DNA of 64,000 nucleotides from Paenarthrobacter sp. GOM3 (GTDB lineage Bacteria > Actinomycetota > Actinomycetes > Actinomycetales > Micrococcaceae), in contig NZ_CP136562.1 of assembly GCF_018215265.2 (NCBI RefSeq), positions 3,844,001-3,908,000 on the forward strand, written 5' to 3'. A program made the translations under genes and the position numbers. Below the pieces are notes generated by a model. That model was not told where the DNA came from, searched no databases, and was given only the letters and a program-made list of their open reading frames with translations. Positions 18,153 to 27,208 of this stretch are shown piece after piece (positions within the stretch are counted from its first letter, which is position 1; the number at the start of each line of letters is the position of its first letter).

Positions 18153-19388
18153 ATGCGTCCGATGCAGCACTCCAGCAAACTCCAGAACGTCCGCTATGAA
18201 CTCCGCGGTCCCATCCTCCAAGCCGCCAAGGCCATGGAAGCGGAGGGTCACAGGATCCTCAAGATGAACCTTGGGGACACCGCACCGTTCGGCCTGGAGG
18301 CGCCGGAGTCGGTGGTGGTGGACATGATCCATCACCTCCGCGGCGCGCAGGGTTACAGCGATTCCAAAGGGATTTTCTCCGCCCGCACCGCCATTTCGCA
18401 GTACTACCAAACCCGCGGACTGATGAACATCGGCGTCGAAGACCTCTTCATTGGCAACGGCGTCAGCGAACTGATTTCCATGACCCTCCAGGCGTTCATG
18501 GAGAACGGCGACGAGATCCTCATTCCCGCCCCTGACTACCCCCTCTGGACCGCCGCCGTGACGTTCACCGGTGGCCAAGCTGTTCACTACCTCTGCGATG
18601 AGGACGAGAACTGGTGGCCGGACATGGCCGACGTCGAAGCGAAGATCACCCCGCGCACCAAGGGGATCGTGATCATCAACCCGAACAATCCCACCGGGGC
18701 CGTGTACCCGCGGCACATCCTTGAGCAGTTCGCCGCCCTGGCCCGGAAGCATGACCTGGTGCTGTTCTCGGACGAGATCTACGAGAAGATCCGCTACGTC
18801 GACGCACCCCACATCCACACCGCGGCAGTGGCTGAGGACGTGTGTGTCCTGACGTTCAGCGGACTGTCCAAGGCCTACCGCATGCCCGGGTACCGGGCCG
18901 GCTGGGTCGCTGTGACTGGGCCACTTGCTGCCACTGCCGCTTACCGTGAGTCGTTGGAACTGCTGGCTTCCTTGCGCCTCTGCGCCAATGTTCCGGCGCA
19001 GCACGCCATCCAGACCTGCCTGGGCGGGTACCAAAGCATCGAGGCCCTCATTCGTCCTGGCGGGCGGTTGCGCGAGCAACGGGACTTGGCCTGGAAACTG
19101 TTGACGGCCATCCCGGGTGTTTCCTGTGTCCCCGCCGCCGGAGCCATGTACCTGTTCCCGCGTTTGGACCCTGAGATTTACCCGATCGAGAGCGACGAGA
19201 AGTTCGTCCTCCAACTCCTGCAGGAACAGAAGATCCTGGTCTCGCACGGCACAGCCTTCAACTGGCCAACGCCGGACCACTTCCGCTTCGTGATCCTGCC
19301 GGCAGTGGAGGACATCGAGGAAGCTGTGCGCCGTATATCGCACTTCCTAGCGGCCTACCGGAACCGGCCGGCACGGGAAGCTAACTGA
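18153..19388 (+). CDS. Pyridoxal phosphate-dependent aminotransferase, AlaA-like
   Basis: A 411-residue fold-type I class I/II aminotransferase. It shows the N-terminal SSKLQNVRYELRGPI block typical of glutamate-pyruvate aminotransferase AlaA, the cofactor-contact segments IGNGVSELI and NPNNPTGAVY, the tyrosine loop FSDEIYEKIRY, and the PLP lysine in FSGLSKAYRMPGYRAGW. It probably interconverts pyruvate and alanine with glutamate. ATG at 18153, with an alternative ATG at 18162; neither has a clear ribosome binding site. The stop directly abuts the stop of the convergent alcohol dehydrogenase. Confidence 0.92.
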   Translation: MRPMQHSSKLQNVRYELRGPILQAAKAMEAEGHRILKMNLGDTAPFGLEAPESVVVDMIHHLRGAQGYSDSKGIFSARTAISQYYQTRGLMNIGVEDLFIGNGVSELISMTLQAFMENGDEILIPAPDYPLWTAAVTFTGGQAVHYLCDEDENWWPDMADVEAKITPRTKGIVIINPNNPTGAVYPRHILEQFAALARKHDLVLFSDEIYEKIRYVDAPHIHTAAVAEDVCVLTFSGLSKAYRMPGYRAGWVAVTGPLAATAAYRESLELLASLRLCANVPAQHAIQTCLGGYQSIEALIRPGGRLREQRDLAWKLLTAIPGVSCVPAAGAMYLFPRLDPEIYPIESDEKFVLQLLQEQKILVSHGTAFNWPTPDHFRFVILPAVEDIEEAVRRISHFLAAYRNRPAREAN

Positions 19389-20426
19389 CTAAAGCGCCGG
19401 GTCCACCATGGTCATGCCGGCCGGGCTGGCCTGATCAAAGCCGGGCAACAGCGCTGCCGCGTCTTCCAGCCCGATGGTGCGTTCGATCAGCAGTTGCGGC
19501 TGAAGCGAGCCCTGTTCGATGAGTGCCATCATGCCCGGATAGTCCGTGGCGGCCATCCCGTGGCTGCCCAACAGGTCCAGCTCCCAACCGATCACCCTTG
19601 CCATGGGCACTTGCGGATTGCCGTCGATGGACGGCAACAAGCCGATCTGGACATGCCGCCCGCGCCTGCGAAGGCTAAGGATCGCGTCGGCGCAGGTCTG
19701 TTCACTTCCGACGGCGTCCACCGCCACGTGGCTGCCACCGCCGGAGAGGACGTTTACGGTGGCAGGGATGTCCGTGCCATCAGCAAGGATCGTGTGTTCG
19801 GCGCCCAGCCGGGCGGCCACAGCCAGAGCTGACGGGTTCCGGTCCACGGCAATGACCCTCGCTCCCATGGCCTTCGCGATCATCACGGCGCTGAGGCCAA
19901 CACCACCCGCGCCCACCACGGTCACCCATTCGCCGACTTTGACCTGCGCACGGGCTGCCAATGCCCGGTAAGCCGTGGCGAAGCGGCAGCCGAGGCTGGC
20001 CGCCGTCGTGAATTCAATACTGTCCGGGATGGCAACCAGGTTGCTGTCGGCTGCGTGCAGCGCCACGTACTCGGCGAACGATCCCCAGTGGGTGAAACCG
20101 GGTTGCTGCTGCTCGGGGCAGACCTGCGCGTCGCCTGCCAGGCACCATTCGCACGTGCCGCACCCGCAGACGAAGGGGACGGTGACTCGGTCGCCCACCT
20201 TCCAGTTCCGGACGCCCTCGCCTACTGCGTCGATGACACCGGCAAGCTCGTGCCCCGGGACGTGGGGCATGGCGATGTCGTCGTGGCCGGCCCACGCATG
20301 CCAGTCGCTGCGGCACATGCCCGTAGCGAGCACTTTCACCACAACGCCCCCTGCGGGTGCCTCTGGTTTGTCGACCTCCCGAACGTAGGGCTGGGTCCGG
20401 ACCTCATCAAAAATCACTGCTCGCAC
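19389..20426 (-). CDS. Zinc-dependent alcohol dehydrogenase family protein
   Basis: A 345-residue medium-chain dehydrogenase. Catalytic zinc ligands lie in GMCRSDWHAW and VPGHELAG; the structural zinc cysteines are in CGCGTCEWCLAGDAQVC. The nucleotide motif is VVGAGGVGLSAVMIAKAMG followed by VIAVDRN, and the aspartate predicts NAD+ preference. Substrate unknown. GTG at 20426 has TAGAGT six bases upstream (20438-20433) and no Shine-Dalgarno, so translation is probably leaderless. Its promoter region is shared with the divergent CMD gene and its ECF-type promoter. Confidence 0.92.
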   Translation of the reverse strand: MRAVIFDEVRTQPYVREVDKPEAPAGGVVVKVLATGMCRSDWHAWAGHDDIAMPHVPGHELAGVIDAVGEGVRNWKVGDRVTVPFVCGCGTCEWCLAGDAQVCPEQQQPGFTHWGSFAEYVALHAADSNLVAIPDSIEFTTAASLGCRFATAYRALAARAQVKVGEWVTVVGAGGVGLSAVMIAKAMGARVIAVDRNPSALAVAARLGAEHTILADGTDIPATVNVLSGGGSHVAVDAVGSEQTCADAILSLRRRGRHVQIGLLPSIDGNPQVPMARVIGWELDLLGSHGMAATDYPGMMALIEQGSLQPQLLIERTIGLEDAAALLPGFDQASPAGMTMVDPAL

Positions 20427-20453
20427 GGATCGACTCTAACAATCGGGCAGCAC

Positions 20454-20480
20454 TGTCACACTTTCGCTACTGCTTCCGAC
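20454..20480 (+). promoter_or_regulatory. ECF41-type promoter (TGTCACA-N16-CGAC)
   Basis: TGTCACA at 20454-20460 and CGAC at 20477-20480, 40 bases before the CMD start. Characterised ECF41 sigma factors recognise TGTCACA in the -35 region and CGTC in the -10 region. The match is complete at -35 and off by one base at -10. The neighbouring CMD gene followed by the ECF41 gene is the standard arrangement for this self-contained module. Confidence 0.75.
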
Positions 20481-20519
20481 ATCACTGTTGTAACGCACCA
20501 ACTCTGAAGGGAAGTCAGT

Positions 20520-20978
20520 ATGACCCGCATCAACATCGGCCGCAGCAACAAACTCGGCTACGCTGCCGTCATTGGCCTGGAAGGTTACGCCCGCACCTCT
20601 GTGGACCCTGATCTTTACGAGCTGATCAAGCTCCGCGCCTCGATCCTCAACGGCTGCGGTTTCTGCGTGGATATGCACGCGACCGATGGCCGCAAGCGTG
20701 GCATCCCGTCACGGAAGTTGCATGCTGTGGCCGCCTGGCAGCACTCGAAGGTGTTCTTCGACGCCCGCGAGCAGGCCGTCCTTGCCCTCACCGATGCCTT
20801 GACCCAGTTGGGGCCCGACACTGTGACCGACGAGATCTGGAACGCTGCGGCAACCCATTTCGACGACGGCCAGATGGGCGGTTTGGTCCTGGCGATCTCC
20901 ACCATCAATGTATGGAACAGGATTGCGATCAGCACACAGATGGAGCCGCCCGTGGACGAGAAGAATCCGCTGATCTGA
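20520..20978 (+). CDS. Carboxymuconolactone decarboxylase (AhpD-like) family protein
   Basis: A 152-residue all-helical protein of the CMD/AhpD family. The redox-active motif is GCGFCVDMH with Cys46, Cys49 and His53, the pattern of peroxide-reducing AhpD-type proteins rather than true decarboxylases. ATG at 20520 follows GAAGGGAAG. The preceding TGTCACA-type promoter and the ECF41 sigma gene 17 bases downstream make this the classical partner and target of ECF41. The physiological oxidant is unknown. Confidence 0.92.
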   Translation: MTRINIGRSNKLGYAAVIGLEGYARTSVDPDLYELIKLRASILNGCGFCVDMHATDGRKRGIPSRKLHAVAAWQHSKVFFDAREQAVLALTDALTQLGPDTVTDEIWNAAATHFDDGQMGGLVLAISTINVWNRIAISTQMEPPVDEKNPLI

Positions 20979-20995
20979 ACGGTAACGTGGCCAGC

Positions 20996-21892
20996 ATGAC
21001 GCTTGCAGTCTCGGCCACGGTGGCGTGGCAAAGCGAACGGAACCGCCTGCTGGGGATTGCCTACCGGATGCTGGGCGACTTCGGCCATGCCGAGGATGTG
21101 GTCTCCGAGGTTGGGATCGACGCCGTACGGCAGGAACGGAAGACCGACGGCGGCCGCGTGGACTCCTGGCCGGCGTGGCTGACCACCGTGTGCGTGCGCC
21201 GTTCCATCGACCGGGTGCGCCAGCTCGCCGCGGTGCGGGAGGACTATACCGGACCGTGGCTGCCTGAGCCCGTGGACACCGCGCAATTGCCTGAGGAGGC
21301 AGTGGCCAACCGCGAACTGCTGTCCTTGACCTTGCTGCATCTGGCCGAGCAACTGGCACCGGAGGCGCGGGCGGCGTTGGTCCTGCACCGTGCCTTCGGA
21401 ATGCCCGCACCGGAGATCGCGGACGTCCTGGGCAAGACGCCGGCCGCCGTTCGCCAGCTGATTTCGAGGGCCGAACGCCGCTTGGATATTGACCCCGAAG
21501 CACCCGCTCCCCGGGCAAAGGACCGGGCCGCCCTGGAGAAACTCGTCCAAGCCATTGAGCAGGGTGAGATCAACACGGTGGTTTCGATGCTCCACCGCGA
21601 CGCAGTGCTGTGGGCCGACGGCGGTGGCAAGGTCAAGAGCGCGATGAACCCGCTGTTCGGGGCTTCGAGGATCGCACGCTTCTTTGCGGGCATCCTCGGC
21701 AAGGCTGTGGCCTTCGATCCCGTGGAGCCGATCCGGGCCTGGCTTGTGGAGATCAACGGTGGAACGGCTTTGGTGCTCAGGCATAACGGCCGCTCCGACG
21801 TCATCGAGGTGGACGCAGCTCCGGATGGAAGCATCCGGGGCCTGCGGCAAGTGTCCAATCCGGACAAACTTACGAGGGTCTGCCGTTCCTAG
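20996..21892 (+). CDS. sigJ: RNA polymerase ECF sigma factor, ECF41 (SigJ-like) with SnoaL-like C-terminal domain
   Basis: A 298-residue extracytoplasmic-function sigma factor. Region 2 includes NRLLGIAYRMLGDFGHAEDVV; region 4 (about residues 110-170) includes HRAFGMPAPEIADVLGKTPAAV. The C-terminal 120 residues form a SnoaL-like domain with the ECF41 hallmark DGGGKV near residue 207, which in this group replaces an anti-sigma factor as an internal regulator. ATG at 20996 is preceded by TAACGT seven bases upstream and no Shine-Dalgarno, so it may have its own leaderless transcript besides readthrough from the CMD gene. The last 23 bases overlap the convergent transporter gene. Confidence 0.94.
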   Translation: MTLAVSATVAWQSERNRLLGIAYRMLGDFGHAEDVVSEVGIDAVRQERKTDGGRVDSWPAWLTTVCVRRSIDRVRQLAAVREDYTGPWLPEPVDTAQLPEEAVANRELLSLTLLHLAEQLAPEARAALVLHRAFGMPAPEIADVLGKTPAAVRQLISRAERRLDIDPEAPAPRAKDRAALEKLVQAIEQGEINTVVSMLHRDAVLWADGGGKVKSAMNPLFGASRIARFFAGILGKAVAFDPVEPIRAWLVEINGGTALVLRHNGRSDVIEVDAAPDGSIRGLRQVSNPDKLTRVCRS

Positions 21893-23201
21893 CCGCGAGT
21901 TCGCGGGAAGGCTGCGGGCTCGCCGGGAAGCTTCCGTGCGAAGTGGCAGGCTTCCCGCGAACTCGCCAGGCAGCCAGGGCCGCCACTCCCAGGCCGGCCG
22001 GGACCAGCAGCGCCCATCCGCTGAACACGAGCACAACGAGCATCACCACCGCCGCCACGATCACCCCGTACCAAGCCGGCGTTCCACGGCGGAGCAGTAC
22101 CACTCCGGCAGCCAAGCCAAAGGCCGTCACCGCAGTGAAGCAAGCCGAGGCCGCGCCGATCTGGAACTCCATGCTCAGCAGACCGGTCGCTGCGAGAGCA
22201 AAGGAGATCGATGCCAACATGCCCAGGACGCCGAGACTCACCGATGGGACCTCCCCCGGCCCGGCGCCGCGCGCCAAAGCCCGCGGCAGCACGCCGTCGG
22301 ACGCCAACCTGGCACCGAGCTTGCTGGCACCGGCCACGAAAGTATTCAACGGACCGAACGTGAGCACCGCCGCCGCGACGGCGGTAACCGGTGCTGCCGC
22401 AGGGCCGAGCCCTTTCGCCAGCAACTCGGCAACCGGAACGCTGCTGCCCGCGAGCGCGGGCCCCAGGACAGCTACGCACGCAGCCACGAGCCCGATGTAG
22501 ACCACACCGACGACGACGAGCGTCAGCCAGGTTGCCCGCTTCAGGTCGCGCTCGGGGTTGCGGAACTCGCCGGCCAGGTGTGTCACGGCTTCCCATCCCG
22601 CGAAACAGAAGAACAACAAGCTGGCCGCACCTCCCACAGCCCAGTAACCATGCGGAGCGAAGGGCTCGAAATTCTCCACCCGGGCATACGGCCCGGCCAC
22701 GGCAACAGCGAAGGCAAGCAAAGCCACCAACAAGACCATGAGGAGCAACTGCAGTTTGCTGGAGACCCTGATGCCTACCGCATTGCTCAGAAAACCAGCC
22801 GCCAGGATCAGCCCGGCGGCAATCAGTGCCGTCTCCCGGCCGCCTCCCATGGCGTGGGCGATGTACTCCCCGCCAATCACCGCCGTGGCGGGCGCGCCGA
22901 AGGGAATCGCAAAGTAGAACAAGTAGCCGGCCACTGCTGACGCCCGGTGCCCGAAGGCCCTCGTGACGAACGTTGCTATGCCGCCGGCGTCGGGCTGTTG
23001 CCTGGACATTTCGGCGAAACTGAATGCCACGGGTGTGCAGAACACCAGGAGCAAGCCCCACGCCAATATCGATGCCGGCCCAGCCACCTGCGCGGCAATA
23101 GCGGGCAGAACCAGCACGCCTGAACCGAGAATGGCACCAACATAGATTCCCGTTGCACGGAAGAGGCCCAGACGCGAACTGTTTGCAGCTTTATTCACCA
23201 T
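21870..23201 (-). CDS. APC family amino acid transporter (YjeH-like)
   Basis: A 443-residue permease with about 12 membrane segments. The first helix carries ATGIYVGAILGSGVLVLPAI, with the GSG unwinding motif of the amino acid-polyamine-organocation superfamily. Helix 6 is LFFCFAGWEAVTHLAGEF. Overall it resembles the YjeH/neutral amino acid exporter branch. Start set at the ATG at 23201; an upstream in-frame TTG (23234) is less likely. The C-terminus is basic and disordered. The 3' end overlaps the sigJ gene by 23 bases. Substrate not determinable from sequence. Confidence 0.9.
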   Translation of the reverse strand: MVNKAANSSRLGLFRATGIYVGAILGSGVLVLPAIAAQVAGPASILAWGLLLVFCTPVAFSFAEMSRQQPDAGGIATFVTRAFGHRASAVAGYLFYFAIPFGAPATAVIGGEYIAHAMGGGRETALIAAGLILAAGFLSNAVGIRVSSKLQLLLMVLLVALLAFAVAVAGPYARVENFEPFAPHGYWAVGGAASLLFFCFAGWEAVTHLAGEFRNPERDLKRATWLTLVVVGVVYIGLVAACVAVLGPALAGSSVPVAELLAKGLGPAAAPVTAVAAAVLTFGPLNTFVAGASKLGARLASDGVLPRALARGAGPGEVPSVSLGVLGMLASISFALAATGLLSMEFQIGAASACFTAVTAFGLAAGVVLLRRGTPAWYGVIVAAVVMLVVLVFSGWALLVPAGLGVAALAAWRVRGKPATSHGSFPASPQPSRELAARNGRPS

Positions 23202-23288
23202 CCCACTGAACAGTATTCGGAAGGGGTCCAACAAGCAGGGATACTGCCTGCAAACAGCAATATCCTGCCGAATTTTTGGGCACTCCGG

Positions 23289-23741
23289 TTAGATGGACTG
23301 CGCCCGGACCCGCCTGAGGCGGGCCACCAGCGTCGAGGCGAGTAACGCCGTCGTGATTTCCAGTGCGATCACCAGCAACAACCCGGCAGAGCCGGATAAA
23401 GCAACAGTGCCGGATGAATCAACAGCGTTCGACGCCGGCCTGCCGCCATGGGCGTGTCCGGAACCGCCCGCTCCGAGCAGCAGCACGGCGTGCAGGGTGA
23501 CCATGGCAAGGGCTGAGCCGGTGACTTGGTGGAGTGCACCGACGCGGCTGTGGCGCCAAATGTGGACTGTGCAGGGGATGCACACGGCTGCAAGGGCGAT
23601 CATGAGGATACCCAGCCAGGCTTCGTGGTGCCCTGAGGCTGCGAGCCCAAGGTGGACCACGCAGGAAAGTGCGGTCAGGACGGCGCAGACCCGGGGGTGG
23701 AGGACGGGTCCGGCCCGTCCTCCACTGATGGCCGTGGCCAC
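23289..23741 (-). CDS. Hypothetical four-TM membrane protein downstream of amine oxidase
   Basis: About 150 residues with four hydrophobic segments (VCAVLTALSCVVHLGLA; WLGILMIALAAVCIPCTVHI; VTGSALAMVTLHAVLLLGAG; GLLLVIALEITTALLAST). A His/Gly patch (GSGHAHGGRP) in the second loop could bind metal. The start is taken as the GTG at 23741, one base after the amine oxidase stop, implying translational coupling; a longer frame exists upstream but only inside the oxidase gene. The location suggests a role in copper handling or in the membrane side of amine oxidation, but that is inference. Confidence 0.72.
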   Translation of the reverse strand: MATAISGGRAGPVLHPRVCAVLTALSCVVHLGLAASGHHEAWLGILMIALAAVCIPCTVHIWRHSRVGALHQVTGSALAMVTLHAVLLLGAGGSGHAHGGRPASNAVDSSGTVALSGSAGLLLVIALEITTALLASTLVARLRRVRAQSI

Positions 23742-23742
23742 G

Positions 23743-25716
23743 CTAGTGGCAGTGCCCGGCGGACTCGCCGTGCTCTTCGCCCGCCGCACCTGAAGCTGCG
23801 GTGCTGTGGCAGCTGGAGCCGGAGGAGTTGGCGGGCACGTCCAACACTGGGTTGCGGTCGAAGAAGCCTTCCGGGCGCAGCTTGAAGCCAACCGTGTCCA
23901 CGGGCATGATCGGCCAATCTTCAACGCGGGGGAAGTGCGTGAGGCCGAAGGTGTGCCACAGCACGATGTCCTGGCCGTCGATGTCGCGGTCGTGGGACAC
24001 ATACGCTGGCAGCCCGGCGCCGCCGGAGTGCTGGTTCACGAAATCGCCTGTGGGGTAGCGTTCCTCGTCGGCGTAGCGGGTGACCCATACGTCCTTGGTG
24101 GCGAACGCGGCGCGTTTGGCAATGGAAGAATCCGGGTCGGCCAGGAGGGTGGGCTGGTTCTCGGAGTGGAGCTTGTAGCCAACAGGCTCACCCAGGCGGT
24201 TGCGGGACTCCGGGTTGGAGATGATCCAAGTGCGTCCCGCACGCGCGTCGGCTTCCCGGACGGCCTCGGATTCGCGGGTGAGGAGGGTGCGCTTGCGGGA
24301 AAACGCGTTGCCGCGCTCGTTGCCTGGGCCCATGGCCTGGCGGAACACATCTTCTTCTTCCACCCGGTTGGTTAGGCCGTCAACAGCCATGTCCAGGCGG
24401 GCACTGAACAGGTGCTGGTGGAAGGGGGCTCCAAGTCCTGGCGCGAGCTGGGAAATGTTGTCCGAGCCGCCTTCCGGGAAAGCGCTGGTGAAGACGACGC
24501 CGGTGGCCTTGGCCTCGAATTCAATGGTCCCGTCCAGGTAGAGGTACCAGTAGAAGCCGTAATCGTAGTTGCCGATGGTGGTGAAGAAGGAGATCACCAG
24601 ACGGCGGTTGCGGCGGGTGTAGTTGATGCCGGTCCAGAGGTCGGAGTGCTTGGAGAGGATTCCCCAGTCTTCCTCGTGCATGCAGATGCCGTTGCGGATT
24701 TCGCGGGGATTCCCGAAGGCATCGCTGATAACCGGGCTCAAGTAGGTGATGTCGCCAAGGCAATCGCAGCCGAGTTCCAGGGAGTTGGCGTACTGGCCCA
24801 CCAGGTATTCGCCGGTGTCAAAGTAGTTTTGCCAGGACCGGATGGGTGAGGGGTCGCCGTAAGGCACCACCATTTCGGCGATGGATGCACGGTTGATGAT
24901 GGGCCTGAGCCGGTCTCCGTCCTTGAAGGCCAGGTTGTGGAGGACCACTCCTTCGCGGACGTCGAAGCCGACATCCACGCTCCACTTTTCCCACTCCACG
25001 TGGTTGCCGCCGGTAACGGTGAAACTGGGGCCTTCCGGCTGGGTGATGCTGATGGGCTTCTGGGTTTCCCGGAGCGGACCAGTCAGTTCCGGGTCCGTGT
25101 AGTTTCCGTGTTCGGCCGGAATGGGCATGGCCCCAAGATCGATGACCTGGGTGACCTCCTTGTTGACCACGTCGACGTAGGCGACCAGCCCATCCACCGG
25201 ATGCGCCCACGCGCTGTCCTCGGGAAAGTCCTGCACGAAGGCCAGCCCGCGGAGGATGCGGCGGCCCTTCTCTTCGTCGTATTCGAAAACACCGGCGGAC
25301 AGCGGGGCCACCCGGACTTTGGCGACGTCCAGGTCGCGGGCTGCAAGGGCTGCGAGCCAACGATCGTCCGTAGCCAGGAGCGTCTCCACTACCTCGAATT
25401 CTTCTTCCAGTACGGGCAGTTCACCGGAGACCTTGGTGTCCAGTTCGGTCGCGGACAGGATCTCGCCACGGGTCACGGAGACGAGGACGTCGGTAGGTGC
25501 GCCACCGGAGATGTCGTGGATGAAGATGCGGAAGCGGCGGTCTTCTTCGGTCTGGCCGCGGGAGGGGTCCACCAGTCCCAGGTAGGCGATTCGTTTTCCG
25601 GAGCCGAGGTGTCCGGCGGCCTGCAGGATTCCCTGGACCTCGGAGATTTCGGCACCCGTGGCGAGGCGGTACTGGGTTTCCTCAATGGCGGCTGTCTCAG
25701 TTGCTGTGGGCGTCAT
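23743..25716 (-). CDS. Primary-amine oxidase, copper/topaquinone type
   Basis: A 657-residue homodimeric copper amine oxidase that deaminates primary amines (phenethylamine, tyramine or histamine types) to aldehyde, ammonia and peroxide. The precursor of the TPQ cofactor is Tyr384 in [11 protein letters not shown]; Arthrobacter globiformis AGAO uses Tyr382. The copper histidine pair is in [16 protein letters not shown] and the third ligand region is in [15 protein letters not shown]. The substrate-binding channel segment IPYG-like [11 protein letters not shown] is present. No signal peptide, as in AGAO. ATG at 25716 follows GAGAGG. Divergent from a TetR regulator, with a small membrane-protein gene coupled downstream. 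Confidence 0.95.
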   Translation of the reverse strand: MTPTATETAAIEETQYRLATGAEISEVQGILQAAGHLGSGKRIAYLGLVDPSRGQTEEDRRFRIFIHDISGGAPTDVLVSVTRGEILSATELDTKVSGELPVLEEEFEVVETLLATDDRWLAALAARDLDVAKVRVAPLSAGVFEYDEEKGRRILRGLAFVQDFPEDSAWAHPVDGLVAYVDVVNKEVTQVIDLGAMPIPAEHGNYTDPELTGPLRETQKPISITQPEGPSFTVTGGNHVEWEKWSVDVGFDVREGVVLHNLAFKDGDRLRPIINRASIAEMVVPYGDPSPIRSWQNYFDTGEYLVGQYANSLELGCDCLGDITYLSPVISDAFGNPREIRNGICMHEEDWGILSKHSDLWTGINYTRRNRRLVISFFTTIGNYDYGFYWYLYLDGTIEFEAKATGVVFTSAFPEGGSDNISQLAPGLGAPFHQHLFSARLDMAVDGLTNRVEEEDVFRQAMGPGNERGNAFSRKRTLLTRESEAVREADARAGRTWIISNPESRNRLGEPVGYKLHSENQPTLLADPDSSIAKRAAFATKDVWVTRYADEERYPTGDFVNQHSGGAGLPAYVSHDRDIDGQDIVLWHTFGLTHFPRVEDWPIMPVDTVGFKLRPEGFFDRNPVLDVPANSSGSSCHSTAASGAAGEEHGESAGHCH

Positions 25717-25752
25717 GGCTGCCTCTCGTCCGGGACCGCGTACGGTCAGGAT

Positions 25753-25778
25753 TTATTTTCTATAGTTGTAGAGAATAA
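25753..25778. promoter_or_regulatory. Operator candidate between amine oxidase and TetR genes
   Basis: Inverted repeat TTATTTTCTA (25753-25762), six bases, TAGAGAATAA (25769-25778), with one mismatch between arms. It is the AT-rich centre of the divergent region, 37 bases from the amine oxidase start and 60 from the tetR start. The size and symmetry suit a TetR dimer. Confidence 0.65.
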
Positions 25779-25837
25779 CCAAAACGTAAGATGAGTCACA
25801 AGACCTGTCCGCCATATTTTTTCCGGGAGCCCCAACA

Positions 25838-26428
25838 GTGCCAAAGATTGTGGACCACGATCAACGACGCCTTGAACTGGTGGACGCAACCTGGCGCATC
25901 ATCGCGAGGCTGGGCATGGAAGGCGCCACCATGCGCGAAATCGCCGAGGAAGCAGGCTTCGCCAACGGCGCCCTCAAGCCCTACTTCCCCACCAAGGACA
26001 TGCTGCTGACGTCGGCGTTCGGGCACGTTTTCAACCGCACCAACCAGCGCATTGCCTCGATGACCGAAGGGCTGGCCGGAGTAGCGGCGCTCCGTGCGTT
26101 CTGCGCCGAGGTACTGCCGCTGGATGAAGAACGCGTCAATGAAGCCCGGATCGTGATCCCGTTCTGGCAAAAAGCGCTCAACGATCCTGACATGGCAACC
26201 CTGCACAGCGAGTCCATGAACCAGTGGCACACCACCATCACGGCGCATGCCGCAGCAGCCCGCGCGGCCGGTGAGATCAGCACCCCGATCGGGGACGCCG
26301 CCGTCGCCGACCACCTGCTCAACATGATGCTCGGCGCTCAGATCGTGGCCGCACTATCCCCCAACGAACACTTTTCGCAGGACCTTGCCAGGCAGTTGGA
26401 TAACTACCTGACGCTGCTGGCTGGTTGA
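25838..26428 (+). CDS. TetR/AcrR family regulator, probable amine oxidase repressor
   Basis: A 196-residue protein. The N-terminal helix-turn-helix is in TMREIAEEAGFANGALKPYFPTKDMLL. The C-terminal domain, with ESMNQWHTTITAHAAAARAAGEI, resembles the BetI-type C-terminal group. GTG at 25838 has GGGAG ten bases upstream. It is divergent from the amine oxidase gene, and the TTATTTTCTA palindrome lies between them. The ligand is probably an amine, its aldehyde product or a related metabolite; this is inferred from position. Confidence 0.88.
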   Translation: MPKIVDHDQRRLELVDATWRIIARLGMEGATMREIAEEAGFANGALKPYFPTKDMLLTSAFGHVFNRTNQRIASMTEGLAGVAALRAFCAEVLPLDEERVNEARIVIPFWQKALNDPDMATLHSESMNQWHTTITAHAAAARAAGEISTPIGDAAVADHLLNMMLGAQIVAALSPNEHFSQDLARQLDNYLTLLAG

Positions 26429-26484
26429 GCGCGACTCGCATGCCCCACGCGGAATTCCGCCACCCGAAAACCTCCAGGTTCAGG

Positions 26485-26524
26485 CATTACACATTAGTAG
26501 CGAAACCGATACCATTGTGTAATG
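26485..26524 (+). promoter_or_regulatory. Inverted-repeat operator over a leaderless promoter for the HTH/NTase pair
   Basis: CATTACACA (26485-26493) and TGTGTAATG (26516-26524) are exact inverted repeats. The right arm contains the ATG start at 26522. TACCAT at 26510-26515 is a -10 hexamer placed six bases before the ATG, and TTACAC at 26487-26492 inside the left arm is a weak -35 at a 17-base spacing. A bound regulator would therefore cover both promoter ends, the layout expected for toxin-antitoxin autoregulation. Confidence 0.65.
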
Positions 26525-27208
26525 GTACTGAGCATCCCAGAACTGGCGAGGCGCCTCCACGTCAACGAAAGTCGAGCGCGCCACCTCGTTCAATCCGGAC
26601 GTATCCGAGGGCTACGGGTGGGTGGACGCTGGATTGTTGAGGAAGTCGATGCTTCCCAATACCTGCCTGGCCGGCCTGCGGGACGCCCCCTGTCCGAACG
26701 CAGCGCCTGGCAACTCATGGCATGCTTCTGGGACGACAGCCAGAGCCGCCCCCTCCCGGAGTACTTGGCACCCTCACCCGTAGAACAGCACCGGTTGAAG
26801 GAACGCATCAGCCGACTGAGGGACTCCCCCGCTTCGCTGGAACTCCTGGCGGCATGGTTGGCTAATCGGGCCGAAAAGCTCCAGTTCTCTTCCAGCCCGG
26901 CCGACCTTGCCGAGCTTCGCGAGGACAAACGGATTCACCTTTCCGGAGTCTCGCACCCGTGGTCTGGGCTGCTGGCCAATTCGGAGCTGGAGGCCTACGT
27001 GCAACGCGACGAACTTGAGGACATCGTCAAAGACTGGTTCCTGGTTGAGCCGTCCCCCGGCAAGAGACCCAATGTCGTGCTGCGGGCCGCCGAACGAATC
27101 CCGGATGAGCTCCCACCACTTGCGGTCGCGGTGGACTTGGCCGAACGGCAGGGTGCCCGGGAACAGCAAGCCGCACGCGAAATCCTCAGGACAATCCATG
27201 CCCATTGA
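26522..27208 (+). CDS. Helix-turn-helix protein, putative antitoxin of an AbiE-like pair
   Basis: A 228-residue protein. Residues 1-48 are an excisionase/MerR-type HTH (LSIPELARRLHVNESRARHLVQSGRI, then a wing GLRVGGRWIVEE). The C-terminal half has WFLVEPSPGKRPNVVLRAAE and VAVDLAERQGAREQQAAREIL. This last pattern, a strand with valines, then DLAE followed by several alanine/arginine residues, is also seen at the end of AbiEi-type antitoxins. Start is the ATG at 26522 within an inverted repeat and without a Shine-Dalgarno. It overlaps the next gene by 11 bases, so the two are coupled. Calling it an antitoxin is inference. Confidence 0.75.
   Translation: MVLSIPELARRLHVNESRARHLVQSGRIRGLRVGGRWIVEEVDASQYLPGRPAGRPLSERSAWQLMACFWDDSQSRPLPEYLAPSPVEQHRLKERISRLRDSPASLELLAAWLANRAEKLQFSSSPADLAELREDKRIHLSGVSHPWSGLLANSELEAYVQRDELEDIVKDWFLVEPSPGKRPNVVLRAAERIPDELPPLAVAVDLAERQGAREQQAAREILRTIHAH

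Noticed and set aside
18147..19343. Minus-strand reading frame (398 codons) opposite the aminotransferase
   Set aside because: Antisense of a well-conserved PLP enzyme; no motif of its own.
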